64,000 nt of DNA from Motacilla alba alba (taxonomy: Eukaryota > Chordata > Aves > Passeriformes > Motacillidae): positions 71,425,801 through 71,489,800 of the forward strand of contig NC_052017.1 of assembly GCF_015832195.1 (NCBI RefSeq), read 5' to 3'. Position numbers and translations under genes: made by a program. Of the stretch, positions 11,393 through 24,636 are shown piece by piece. The notes beneath the pieces were generated by a model. It searched no databases. It had not been told where the DNA came from and was given only the letters and a program-made list of their open reading frames with translations. The first letter of the stretch is position 1, and each line of letters opens with the position of its first letter.

Positions 11393-13765
11393 GTACTATA
11401 AAATATTTGAAGTACTGGGTGTTGTGGGATTGCTGCAGGAATGGAGTGATCCTCCAAAAAAACCACATTGTAGCTGAAAATCAAAATATAGAGTTGGGCA
11501 GCTCCAAGTAATCTTTTTTGTTTCTTTCTAGTACAAAAATAGCATTGTAAAAATGAGATGGAAGGCTTTCGAGTAAAAAAAAAAATCTCAGTCTAGTTTT
11601 TAATCACTCGTTTGGGCATGCATCACTGCTCAGTTATGATTGAACCTCTCAGGGTACCACTCCTCAGTGTTGTGTGGCTTCCACTCTTAGCTGCTTGTTT
11701 CAGTAGATTTTTTAAGTCTCAACAGAGACAAAGGCAAGTACTTGCTTGTGAAGGCACAATGTATTAAGGTAGTAATTTTTCATTTTTAATGACTGTCATG
11801 ACTACCCTTCAGCTGCGGAGTGCATCATTTAGCTCCTTGCTCTCGATGCCATTCATTGAACTGTCAGCATTTGTCATTTGCTGTGCACACAGTGATGTTG
11901 CAGACATTTGTGTTTCTGCTAATGCCCAGCTCTGGAAAGGGTGGCTTGGTGCCTGCTTTGTATGCCTTTGCATGATCAGAGGGGCAAACCCTCAGGGCAC
12001 CCAGTATATATGAGGTTCCTCCTCAGCACTCATTTTTCACTACATAGCTATAAATGAATCAAAACTCTGCTACAAATATGTAAAAAATTGAGAAGAGACT
12101 AGGTTAAGATCCCTTCTTAAGCTTCCTTTTGCAAATATATAGAGCAAATCAATTTTCTCTCAAAAAAATGGAGCTTTAAGACATCTCACTCTGAATCCAG
12201 TTGGCTTTTATTTTTCTATTCAAAGTCCTATCCTGAGGTGAATGGGAAGTATTTTACAAGGGCACTTGCTGCCCTACTTAAGCATGATGTTAAACTAGTT
12301 GCATGTGGGGTCCAGAAGTGTGTATAGCTGCCAGGTTTTCCAGACACTGTTTTCTTATCCTTTCCATGAAAAGCTACTAGTCTGATCTATACACTTGTTG
12401 TGACAGTAGTATTTGGCCCTCATGAGGAAATTTAGATATAAGCCAGCTCCTTTTCTCAAAAGGAGAGAGATACAGCCAGGCCCACGTATGTTTATAGCAC
12501 TGCTGTGTAGAAGGAGTCTCTTTTGTGTGCTTACTATAAGTTTAGAGCCCCTTTATGCAGTAGAACTGGGGATAGGATCTACTGTCCTTTGGTCTGCAGC
12601 TCAAAGTAAAGGCAACAATTGAGCGAGAGAAGGTGAAAGTAACAACTTCTTATTTACGAAAAGAACTCCCAAACCACCAAAATACAACAAAGGGAAAGCA
12701 GTATGAAGGATATTTGGTGCAATATACAATGCTCCCGTGTCTGCCATCAAGTCACTGTGAGTCCTCATACTTACTTTTCCCAACATGCAAAAGCTGGGAA
12801 TAGCAATGATGTCTGTAAAGCCCCTTGAGATCTGTGGGAGAAAAATGCTAAAAGTATGCTGATTTTTTTTTCTTTTTTTGCTGTTGTAAAAAATGGAAAG
12901 CAACAGCATGCCAAGGAAACTTTGGCAAACTGCTTGTTTCCTGCTGTGTTCCCTATCTCTGCTTCTCCCTGCTATATAATTAGTTTTTAAGTCCTAAGTC
13001 TCTGGATATACTTTGCTGCTCACTGTTGTGTATTGAATTCATTGTACATCAAACCCAGTGGAGCCCTCATCCCTACTAGGTGTTCTAGCGAGCCAAATGA
13101 GACAGAGAGGAAAAGCCACCTTCTGGAGAAAAGGTTATAGGAAGGAAAAAAAAAAGTTTAATATAGCAGCTTCTGGGTTTTTATTTAATCTAAAATTTCT
13201 AGGGCAATTCATCTAGTCACTTTCTTCTGCCAGTGACATTATAAACTCTCTGCTGTCACCAGATTGGCCTGTAAAGCATGCTCTGTCATTTACTGGAAAG
13301 GTTTTATGGAGAAAGAAAACAGGAATGTTTAGTTAGGTAGTAGTTCAGGGCAGTCTAAATAGGCAAGGAGAATTAACACTGCTACCTACTGTCCAGTATA
13401 AACTGTTTTGTTTGCATCTGCTCTTTCTCCTTGAGATACTGTTTATTTCCCTGCATTCTTTATGGATGGCTTAAATGGAGAGAAATAACTTATCTGCAAA
13501 TGAATGAGAGCAAAAGGAAACTTTTACAGTTTGTAGATTCCTATCTACATGGCAATATATGTGTATTTGATGATTTTCAGGAACTTCACTGCAGAATATT
13601 GCAGGCTACAAAGCAGGAAAAGACTTTTAAAGAAAATTTCTGAGTATATTAATACTTTTAATCAGTTTTTATTTTAGCCACAGATTTGTTTTGGTTGGTT
13701 GGTTTGTTGGGTTTTTTTTAATTGCTCAGAAAGCTACAGTAAAAAATAATGAAATATTAGCTTCT
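11393..13765. other. Unique non-coding DNA
   Basis: No recognisable repeat or gene. The minus-strand frame at 12601-12909 (102 codons) is AT-biased and lacks a motif. A short T/G-rich low-complexity tract (ggttggttggtttgttgggt) sits near 13690-13720, just before the CR1 element. Confidence 0.6.
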
Positions 13766-13767
13766 TA

Positions 13768-14390
13768 ACATAGAATTGTAAAGATTGGAAATAATTCTTA
13801 GATCACTGAGTTCAACTTAATCAAGCACTGTCATGTTCCTCACTAAACCATGTCCCTGAGTTCCATATTCACACACTTTCTGAGCATTGCCGGGGTAGTG
13901 ATCCTACCACTTGCCTGGCAGCCTGTTTAAATGCTTGACTAGCTTTTCAGTGGAGAATTTTTTCCTAATTTCCAATCTGAACCACCCCTGGCACTACTTG
14001 AGACTGACCCTCACCTCATTACAATCTCCTTTCAGCTTATGGTAGAAGGCAATAAGGTCTCCCCTGATCCTCCTTGTCTCCAGGCTAAACATCCCCAGCT
14101 CCCTCAACCTCTCCTCATCAGACTTGTGCTCCAGACCTTTCACCAGGTCTGTTGCCCTTCTTTGGATATGCTCCAGCATCTCAATGTCTCCTACTTGTAA
14201 TGAGGAGCCCAGAATTGGACACAGGATTTGAGGTGTGGTTTCACCAGTGCCCAGTACAGGCAATGATCACTGCCCTGGTTCTGCTGACCACACTATTGCT
14301 GATACAGGTCATTTCTTGGCCCCCTGGGTACACTGCTGGCTCATGTTCAATGGCTATCAATCACCACCCTGAGGTTCTTTTTTGAGAGGC
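13768..14390 (-). mobile_element. CR1 LINE, 5'-truncated copy with RT C-terminus and 3' UTR
   Basis: This is the best-preserved repeat in the window. CR1 elements are non-LTR retrotransposons that copy themselves by target-primed reverse transcription and are usually 5'-truncated. Here the 3' end lies at the left: catagaattg at 13769 corresponds to the CR1 tail. The end of ORF2 lies within 13994-14263. That minus-strand frame contains [19 protein letters not shown], then [20 protein letters not shown] and an [12 protein letters not shown] segment, the conserved C-terminal signature of CR1 reverse transcriptase. The plus strand carries the familiar antisense CR1 phrases, such as aaggtctcccctgatcctcc and gctggctcatgttcaatggc. 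No full ORF2, endonuclease or ORF1 is present, so the copy is dead. Its readable frame suggests it is younger than the other CR1 relics here. The right border near 14390 is approximate. Confidence 0.93.
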
Positions 14391-15133
14391 AGCTAATTAC
14401 TCATTTCATTTAAGAACAATGCTGCAGATTCCAGTAAAAGAAGGAATTGCAACTACCCTTACTAGTGTGAGTGACTGGTGTCAATAAAATGAGTGGGATT
14501 CTCTCCTTTCCCTCTGCTTCCTTTTGTCCCCAGAAGGGTTTCTTATCATTTCAGCAATGGCTGACAGGAGTCAGCTGAGTGCTGGACACATATTGTGGCA
14601 CCTGTAAGCATTTTTGACATAATTGACATAGTTCTGCAGGGTTTTGACAAGTTTGTCAACCTAATGAATAGGAAACTGAGCTTTAAAACCTACACTAAAG
14701 GTCATGCAAGTTGTTCAATGGAGGATGAAAAATTATACTAACCAAATAATAGTTTCTGACTTAGTCTGCCTGAAAACAGAAAGGGTGGGGGGCACTTTAT
14801 GACATCCCCCCTCCTATATTGTTTATGATACTTAATGAGAAGGAGACAACCTTTTTTTTCCTGGGTTTTTTATTTTTTAATAAGGAAAATTAGAGAAGCA
14901 TTCACATATAGTAATATATTTTACAGGGAATAGCCCACTTTGTTTAGTGCAATTGCTGTTGCCTTTTTATAAAAGCAGAGTAGATCTTTTTTATGAAAGT
15001 AAATAACTCCTCATAGCAACAAAGCACCTGTAGTTTGCTATAGCCACATATGTAACCTTGTGGTATGAAAAGAGTAAAAAATATTTGGTTAAAAAAAAAA
15101 TCTACATTTAATCAAAACAGTTTGACTTTGCAG

Positions 15134-15356
15134 ACAACATACAGAGCAAGTCAAATTGTTTGTGCTAGCAGCTAGGATATGGCAAGTAGACAAAGTATCC
15201 ACAAAGCAGCTTTTGCATCCATGTAAACAACCAAATTTAATCTCAGACTTGGATCAGGCTGAAAACCTACCCATAGAGAGTCACCACTGCCCAGCTGACA
15301 GGCAGTACGCTCTTAGATTGCTGCAACTCACTCGCAGTTCACATCATGGTGAAGAA
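15134..15356 (+). other. Exon-like segment (candidate only)
   Basis: A 223-bp segment lies between an acceptor-like gactttgcag (ending at 15133) and a donor gtaaga at 15357. One frame is open from just upstream (stop at 15123) to 15428. Its translation has balanced composition, including CKQPNLISDLDQAENLPIES. Base composition is less AT-rich than the flanks. I recognise no protein family. The polypyrimidine tract is short, so the splice-site support is modest, and chance remains the likeliest explanation. Confidence 0.2.
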
Positions 15357-15885
15357 GTAAGACCTATCAGAGTACTCAGGTTTGGGTTTTTCTTCCTGAA
15401 GTCCTGTATTTTCCTTGCTCATAAGTAGATCTTACAATATTTGAAAAAAATGTTATTTTGTCTTATATAGAACCATTATGGCTGCAGCTGTGCCTTCCCA
15501 AGGTCAAAAATACTGGCTGGGGACAACATATTTTTACTCTATTTTAAGGGAGAACTGGTGTTTCTTCAGTTGCAGTTCCATACTGTTGTTTAAGTGACCC
15601 ACAGCACAGAGGACTGCATTTAACTCATATTTCTCCTCCTTGACAAGACAATGAGTCTACGAACTGACCTCACTGAGACTGGGATATTGACTGTGGTAGG
15701 GTTTTGTACCTAAATGACAAAATAAGCATCCAATCAATAATATGTTTTCAGAGCGAACCACAGAGTGTTACAGTAATTTTAGCAGAGTCATCAGATCAGT
15801 AACAATAATGAATTTTTATAAGATTAGAATTGCTTAATTGCATTTAATGACCATTCAACAAACACATATTATTTTGGACTATAGC

Positions 15886-15908
15886 AAAAAAAAAAAAAAA
15901 AAAAAAAA
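15886..15908. repeat. Poly-A tract (23 A)
   Basis: A perfect run of 23 A. A long A run can mark the tail of a retrocopy, but the sequence immediately upstream matches no gene or SINE that I recognise and no target-site duplication is visible. Confidence 0.95.
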
Positions 15909-17449
15909 GCTTTAGTAATATAGAGGAAGGAAGGAGTAAAAAAGGAGGACCTAAACCAAATATTTTTTACTGGATTCCTTGGTTTACTTAACTGCTTTTC
16001 CAGCTGCATAAAATTGATGTATTTTCTTTTCAGGGAAAGGTAATATTTGTGATACAGAAGGCAATTTTCAAGTTGTCTGTGAGGAACCCTGATCTCCTAT
16101 TAGGATATCTAAGCAAAACATCTTGCTTTGTATACACTGCACCGTACAGCACTTCTCTCTGTCTCCATGGTCATCTGGGGGTCATCGTGCTGGTGGTTTA
16201 CTTGAACACATTCCTGCAGCCTCGACTCTGCTTTAAACCAAGACAGATGTTAATGAGCTGTTACTGGCTCTTCACCAGCAGGAGATAGCAAGAGGGTTTT
16301 GTCCACTTTTCCTGAGCAGAAATAGCAAATAAGAGGTTTTGGGAGATTCATTTGCTAAAAGAAAAGGAAAGGGTGGAGATATATGTAGTATATTTCTAGG
16401 TAAAATGGGAATATTGACAGAAGGGAATCAGCTAGCCTTGATGATATCTTCAGTTAGACAAGTGCATAAATTGAACCATTGTGAGTTTTTCTGTTCATTT
16501 GGAAATTCAAACATGTATCTATGTTCCCCAGAAAGATTGCTCTCTTGTAATGCATCAAACCATTGATCCATGCAAGGCTGAACTTACTGCTATCTAAAAA
16601 ACAGATAGATCATAATTTTGGGAGCCCTTAGCTTGTTTTGCTATTTGCAAAAGTGAGAAAAAAACCCCTAAACAAACACAAACCCACAACTTTTATATTT
16701 TTTTGTTGAAGTAGGTAAGTACCAAGTTTTTAAATACAATTTCTCTCAGGTATTATGAAAATTTTCTCTTGCTTGTTCAGTTTGAGGTGGGAATATTATG
16801 CACGTGTCTTTATATTCAATATTGAGTTTACTGGTGTTTGAGGGCTTTTGAATCTCAGAGGCACAAGCCAGACTTTCTGATGTGCAGTAACTCTAGTAAT
16901 ATTCATGCACTTTAATAGCTGTAAACGAGAATCTACTCTTGCTATTCTCTTTCCCTTTCACTTTTATGTTTTTAATCGCATTTTCCACTCATGCCACTCC
17001 AGGCAATATGACTCATGTTTCATCTGTTAGATGTGAACAAAATATTTGCTTTTTTATTGTTATGCAGATTGTTGATATCATTCTGCCTTATCTCCACTGA
17101 TAATTCAGAAGACATTAGGGGACTGAATATAAAAATAAACCAACATTTACTTTACATGAGCTCCCCATGAAGACAATCAATTGGGCCACGAATGAAAAAT
17201 TGTTTGTTAGTCTGCAGCAGTTTTAGAAGTAAATATACTGATTCTTTTAAAAGGTTATAGACATTGAATATGTAACCTCCTAGCACAAAAACCTTTGCAA
17301 TGCAATGATATTTTTTCTTTCCAACTGTTGTAAATGTTCAGGTGGTCTGGAATATTAGGGTATTAGTGAGGAATTTTAGCTGAATGTCACTGAACTTCAA
17401 CTCCTTTTCAAATTGAGTGCCAGGATAAAAATATGAAAACTGTGAATAC

Positions 17450-17466
17450 TTTTTTTTTTTTTTTTT
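17450..17466. repeat. Poly-T tract (17 T)
   Basis: An uninterrupted T homopolymer in AT-rich DNA. Confidence 0.95.
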
Positions 17467-20400
17467 GTTAAATATTACAGTGCAGATATCTAGGAAGCCT
17501 TTCCCTGGCACTAAAATATTGTGTATTCAATCTTGTGCTTGTAAAAGGTATTGGAAGCATGAATGGTTGGGATAAAAAAAGATTAAATAGTTACATATAT
17601 AGAGAACACCTTTCACCTTACAGGATGAAGAAGGGAGGGGCTTTCTTGAAAAAAAACACGTCTTTTCATATGATTAAAGATATTTTCAGGGAAGAAAATA
17701 ATGAAGGTTGAAAAGGTGAGCTTACTTTTGCCACTTTCTAGCTTCTAAGTATTTTACTTTACAATCCTAACACAATTTTCTTTGTATGAAACAGAAGAAT
17801 TCTCATGGCAACTACTTTTTCTAACGTCTCTTTCAAAACAAAACTAAATTGTTAATATTCTCCTCACAGGCATCATTTTAGCTGAGCTTTTCCTGTCTTT
17901 GCAATGCAGATATTCAGTTTGAGAGACCCAAAGTGCTCTAAATATTCCAATATGGCCTGAATTGACCTCTTAGAGGTTATGGTGTAGCTTCAGTCTTCTA
18001 AAACTTAACTCATTTTTGGCAACAAAAGTGAATTGGAAATTCTTTTTTAGTCCATAGCCAGTAATTTCTAAATCTTACATAATAGATATATTGTGGGACT
18101 GAATGTAAAAGACACACATGGAACAGAAATACGGATTTGCCCTCTGACTTGATTAAAAGCAAACAAACTAACAGATTAAAGAACCTTAAATTTTTCCGTG
18201 GAAAGATACTGGATTACTTCTAAAAAATCTATAACAATGTCCTTACTGAATATTGCCTCTGAATTTCAGAAGAATGTCTGGTACCAGATATTGAAAAGAA
18301 AGTGTACGAAGCCTCACAGTAGACAGCTAAATGATCATTTCACCGCAAAAGTTTCTTTTTAATTGGCAATGGTTAATAGCCAGCTCAAGTCCAGAAACAT
18401 GAAGGAGCTGCATCCCATATTATTTTTATGCTAACATAGCTTTCAGTGATCTTGACAACACCATTATTTTAGATAATGGTGGTCTGGGGAAACTCATACC
18501 TTAGAAGAAATGCATGGAATATGAGCAGTAGGGAACACAATGTGATGATGCTTGAGGGGCTTTTCATGAGGCCAGCCTTGAGCTACTATGTGTTTTCATA
18601 CCAAGCTGATTCTTGCAGAGCTTTTATGCCCATTTACTGAGGCTGTGCTTTGTGCAATGAGCTTACTCCAGTGACAGAGTTGGGGGGAACATGAGATGAA
18701 AAGAGTGGCATGGCCAGTCCAAGACTTTGGTGGGCTTTATAGGCCCAGCTTTTGTTCTAGCCACAGCTGGCAGCACACAGAGCTGGTGGCTTTCTGGGAG
18801 TCCTACTAAACCTCCTTAGAGTAGAGCAGGCTGGTGCTGAAGCATCTAGGCTAAGTCCAAACACCCTTTGCTCACACGGCTTTCTGCATCAGCCACTGCT
18901 TCTGGGTGTTATTAATGCCCAGAGGTGGCCACTTTAATTGTCTGGGAACCTGTAGCCCATCTGAACACAGGCTGTGTAGATCTAAATCCACAGATAACTG
19001 ACACCTGTCTCCAGTTTTCCGGCACGTTCCTGAATGTCCATAAATTCCTGCTATCCATGGATAGAAATGCAACTGAAAAGCAATTTGGTCCCCTGACATG
19101 ATAAATGACATTAGAAAGCACCACCCTAGTCTGCAAAATGGTGTCCAGTGAATTTCATGTACTTTTCATCTTTTCCTGGGTTGGTGGTATTTCAGCCCAC
19201 AGGGCAAGGAAAATGACCACCTCTAGGTTATTGGATGCCTTGAGTCACCAACTCAAGGCATGCAGCTGGACAGCTCTGGGAACTGGCTGCCTTTTTACTC
19301 CATTCAGTGACCTGCCATCTCTTCCCCTGCTCCTCCTCACACTCAGGACTCAACAAAGGATAGCTTTTAGTTGTGCAAATGAACCACAACACTAAGAAAT
19401 CAAGTGATTCAGTAATTTCAGGGGCAGTAAGCCTTATTTTCTTATCCTTTAACGCAGATATCCTATCTTCTCCCCTGTCCTATTCTCTTTCTGATGGTAC
19501 AAGAAGCCTAGTCTTACTCCCAGTTTCCTTAGAGCAGTAAAATTAAGTATCACCTGTGTGCCTCTGACATCCTGAACTCACTGGATGTGATGTATCTGTG
19601 ACAAGAGATCCTTATGTTCCCAGTAGAGTTTCAAAGGGCAGAACAATACAGGTCAAATATGCATAATTCCCAAAAATACTATCACAAGGGGTTTGTTCTA
19701 ACAAAAATCTAGGAAGTAATGTGTTGCCGTAGACACTCATTTTACTTCTGCCTCTTTGAAAGCTTTTTTTCTTCACTTTTTTTCCCGTGCAAACACCTTC
19801 CTGTATACCTTCCTGTCTAGTCATGACAACTGAAGGAAAACCTATGTTTAAAACAAACAAACAATTAATATTAATCAAATATTTATGAGCATGCAAGATG
19901 AATATTTATGAAAAATATCAGTGTCTGCTGAAGATGTAAGAGAAGAATCCCTTGTAAACTCTTTGTATGAAAATAAAAATGTACAGTAACTGTAAATTAT
20001 GTGCCTACTATGATTAAGTGTCATTGCAGATGAGTAAACCTTTCAAATGATATATTGCCTTGCTGATAGGCTGACTGAAATGAATTGTAAGTTTGGCAAA
20101 CTGTTTTAGCCAAGAGCAAACAAGAAATCTCATTTCAAAATGTTCAGGAAAAATGTGGGGTTTTTTTAAAATTTCCAAGTCAGTTCTTTACATCAGATAT
20201 GAAAGCATGATATCTAATAGCTTTAAGTCTTTTCTTTTTTGTCTTTTCTTTTTCAAAAAATGGAAAATCACCATATGCCATGTGCGGGCAAGAGCTGACA
20301 CTTACTACAATGCATTGCAGACAACAATTTTTTACTAAACTCTACTGGAAGGGACCTCTTAGATTTCTTAGACTCCATGGATTCAGGAGACTTTTTTGTC

Positions 20401-20884
20401 TTTACAGAGATACAATAAAACTTATTTCTAGTTGATATAGAATCATATTCCAAATATTACTTTGTTTGCTTGTCAAACTGAAAAGGTATTACTGGAATTG
20501 AACACAGTTCACCAAATTAGAATATTTTATCTAAAGCTCTGTTGGTGGTATAGGATGATTTTTGCATTTCTATGGGACAAGGGGGATTTTTTTTTCTCTT
20601 ATCTTTGCATTTCAATATGCATCAAGGATTCTTGATTAAAGCAGATCAGCTTTTAATGGCAGGAGGCTTGCCTGGTTAAATTCAGACTTGAATTCAAGAG
20701 CATGGTTTTAATACTGAAATTACTTAAGCAGGAACCAGATTTTGCCTGTCTTGAATGATATTAATTGAAATGGGATGTCTTTTTAAAACTACACTTATGG
20801 TTATGCAGCAGTTATGGGTGGAATACAAATTTTTTTTTGCCCATTTTATGTGGGAGGTTAGTCTAGATAAATGTGTGTGGTTTC

Positions 20885-20910
20885 TTTTTTTTCTTCTTCT
20901 TCTTCTTTTT
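20885..20910. repeat. T-rich tract with (TTC)n microsatellite
   Basis: A T run leads into about five TTC units and a second T run, giving a pure-pyrimidine strand. Confidence 0.9.
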
Positions 20911-23487
20911 TGGCTCTCTGATGTTAAAATCTAGGAATCTATGAATAGGAACAATTTCATCTTTGATCTAAACTGCCCTCTTTTGATTTTTTTCTCTGAC
21001 TAGATAGCAAAGCTGTCAATCAAGAACATCCTTTTTTATAATTTATCTCTATCAATCTAGCATACAATTAGCTTGGGAAGATGATTCCCACACACAGTGG
21101 GGTTCAGTGTTTGCTCACAAGTTGAAATGCCCAGTTCTGGAATACTTTCTGAGGTGAATATTGTCATGTATCAAGTAACTTCAATGTAATTGATGATGCT
21201 TTTTATGAACCTGAAGCAAAGACCTTTAGCATCTATAGCAAGATAACCACTGAATTTGTGGGGTTTCTTCAGATTATTCCACAAATGCATTATGATCAGA
21301 ACTTAGAAACCTGGACTCAGGTGTGTCACTCCAGCCCCTCTTATCTCTTCTGGTAATATGCTAGTGTACACCAGCAGTACTGGGGAGGTCAATGCTGCAC
21401 CTGCAGTCCAAACCTGGTAGGAGATAAAACCTGCTGGAGTCCTGAGACCAGCTGCCTTTGTGGGTCACGTGTGACATGCCACAGTGTCAAAGTGGGACAT
21501 GAGCTGTCTAGTCCATGTGGATCTTTTCTTTGGGATAGAACTGGAAGGACAGAGGCAGGAACATATGCTGAACCAGGCATGGAGCCCAGACACAGACAGA
21601 CGAGAAGCTGGGTGCTCTGTATGGAAATCCTTGTTTGTTAGTATGCTTTTGGGAGTGAAGAGTGGGACCTCATGTCCAGCCCAGCCTTGAAAAGGCCCTT
21701 GAAATTCCAGTGGACTTCTGTTTCTCCTGAGGATGTGATTTGAGAGCTGCTCTGAGCAGTCAATGACTGGGAAGAGAAAGCAGAGTTCAAGTTGCACTCA
21801 CCTCCCTCTCTTCCACCTCCCTCCTTGCTCTATTTGCTCTGTGGGCTTGGGGAGCTTCTGCTCAGCCACATAATGGTACACTCTGCTTGGAAAGTCACCT
21901 ACTTGGGACCGTGAATACCCCACTTGGATAAGCAACACAACTATAGTTAATGGGTTTGGAGTTGTATTAACAGCTGATTAATATTTTTTAGTGTCTTCTA
22001 TATTAGCATTGTTCTTCTTCACTAATTGCTAGGGAGCTACCATTCATCAGCTGTCTCATAGCCTGCACAGTTTACCACTTAATTGGGAAGTTCATTCACT
22101 CATATGGTCCAAACTGAGATGAAGAAGTGTCTTGGTAGATGTATACTCATTATATAGTGTGCGAGCAGTACTTGTATATGTCAAAACCAGCTCTCTCTGG
22201 TGTCCTCAGAAAATGGTCTCAAACACTAATAAAAAGTTTTCATGTTACCTTTCAACATCAGTTCAAAGAAGTCGTTGGTGTCTGCATAAAAAGAAGTTTT
22301 GCTGCAGAGTGATTGAATTTTAATAATCTCTTAGATTTTAAGACTTCAGTTCTAGTTTATTCCTGACTTATTTTCTTTCTCTACCTCCCTCTTTCAGCAC
22401 TTTTCCCCTTAATCTCTTTCTCACTAGGAGAAAACCTGCCTCTAGGGTACAAGTAGGAGGAGCAGAGAGCATGAAGGATCAAGCTAAATTAGGATGTCTT
22501 GAAACACAGAGGGTCACAACCCCACATTTCTCTGAGAGCAAATTTCCTGCTATTGACTCTGTAACACTAAGGAGGATTCAAACTGATTTAATTTTCAACC
22601 CCCCCTGCCTACTCTCCCCCCTACATTTTTCTTTTTCTCTCTAGACAACAGATGTCAATGTCTTTTTAAGTTGCTGATGATTAACTGCAAACACTGCACT
22701 GTTAAAAACTCCCAGTCACATTTTTCAAAACCTTCAGAAATGTAACTGGCAAAGTGCACACCACAGCAGTGTACACGAGCTTATGGAAGGTTTTTTGAAG
22801 TGAGAAATTTATTTTTCCCCCTTCCATTTCTGCCTTGTTTCAAATACATTTAAAATCCTCCTAAAACATATGCATCCATTTATAAGAGTAGCATATGTAA
22901 AGATTTATCAAAAGACTGGGATTTTTGCTTCTTTGTTTGTTTTCTGGGGGGATGAGTGTAGATGTGTGAGTTTGCAGCACAACAAGCATGGAAGGAATAG
23001 CTTTTGTTGTGAGGTTGAGATCTAGCTTTGCTACTAATTTAACTTACTCTGACCAAAGGCATAAATTCTTCAGAGTATATCTGTGCAAGTCTTGCCAAGG
23101 TGGTATATCCTCACACAGGTGGAAAGGCTAATAGAAATGGGAAAGTATAGTTAACCCTGCTTTCTTCCCATTATGATATTTTCTGAGTATTTCCCTCTAT
23201 TGAATCTTTTTTCCTATTGTTGAGGCTTTATTTAAGGAGGAGGAAAAAACAAAGACCCCAAAAGAAGGATAATAATTTACTTCCTTGCCATGCCCATACA
23301 TCATGTAATACAGGGAATATACATAAGCATAATCCTATGTAAAGTAAGAAAATACTATTATTTGCAAATTTTATATGTTAGTTTGAAAAATGCACAGGAG
23401 AGTGGGGAGAAGTGGGGGGAGACATTTTTGTTTTTTCTTTCCCTGATCCTCATGTGTCAATAACCTCCTCTCTCCTGCAGTTCTTGT

Positions 23488-23580
23488 TTATTTGGGTGTA
23501 TATGTGTTTGTTTATTTGTTTTGGGGGTGGTGATTATTTTTTGTGTGGTTTTTAGGGGTTTTGGTTCGTTTTTTTTTTAA
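23488..23580. repeat. G/T-rich low-complexity tract
   Basis: The plus strand is almost entirely T and G, mixing gtttgtttatttg-like units with gggggtgg and ggggttttgg. Similar tracts occur at 29350-29402 and 54284-54450, so this is a recurring style of low-complexity DNA in the window. Confidence 0.7.
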
Positions 23581-24616
23581 ATTGCTCTCCTGTGTTTCTT
23601 AACCTTCTTCCACAGTAGACAAAGAAGGATTGCTGCTACTTACTAAGGCAAAAGCAATTATATTTGTTCCCCTGTTTGATTCAGAAATCATCTAGATGTT
23701 GGAGCTGTCAGAAATCTCCTGACAAGGCTGTCATTGAGCAGATCAGTTAGAGCTAATGAAAAGAATTATAGGTGTGGTAATCTGTTGCCAGAGCTGAAGA
23801 ACTGTGCCTCATGCTACTGGAAAAGGCTGGAAAAACAAGCTGTATTGTGGTCTGTCTAAACTGAGATCCAAATCTGGCAAATTCTTAAAACCTGAGCTTA
23901 ACCTGTGCTAGCCAGTAATCATGCTGGCACAGCACACTTGGAGAGCATTTGCACGCAGCTTTGCAGGTGGGTGTTCTGGCAATGTAAAACCCTCCCAGCT
24001 CTTTGGGTTTGGGTTTGTTTTCCTCTCCTGTCTGCAGTGCTAGTAAGATTTGACTGTTATATGCTCCCTAAAGAGCTATTAGAAATAGCTATCATTATTG
24101 TCTAGGTAAGAATATTGGCTTTTTAAAGCTTCAGTTGGACCAATTGTCTGGGCCTTTCTTGCAAGACCATGAACTAAACTCCCACTCCCCGCACCACACC
24201 CTGACATCCCACTGCTCATTAATGGGCTGAAAAATACCCATGCCCATTGCCCAGTGTTTGTGAGGAGAATACTGAAAGCATTAGGACCACATATGCCCAT
24301 GAATCACTTCTTCAGAAGCCAGAGGCATTAGGTTTAAAAGAATTCATCAGGATACCTGCAGGGCTGCTGCTTCTCCTGCCCACTCTCAGCCCACAGAGCT
24401 CCCTTACACAGCTCAAAACACAAAAAAAATAAAAATTCAGAGAGATGAGGACATTAATGTGGTAGAAAACTAAATGAGTGCCCGAGAAAGGGCAGAGCTT
24501 TCAGTAGGATAGGAAAAGTGGCAACATTTTAGAGTACTCTGTTGCTATTTCATCAGCAGGTTCTGAGTTTTCAGCTACTTCTAGGGTTTTGTGGGATTTT
24601 TGGGTTTGGGGATTTT

Positions 24617-24636
24617 TTTTGTTTGTTTGTTTGTTT
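24617..24636. repeat. (TTTG)n microsatellite
   Basis: About four to five TTTG units following a T run. Confidence 0.9.

Noticed and set aside
15886..15908. Poly-A tail of a processed pseudogene or SINE
   Set aside because: No gene-like or SINE-like body and no target-site duplication could be seen upstream.
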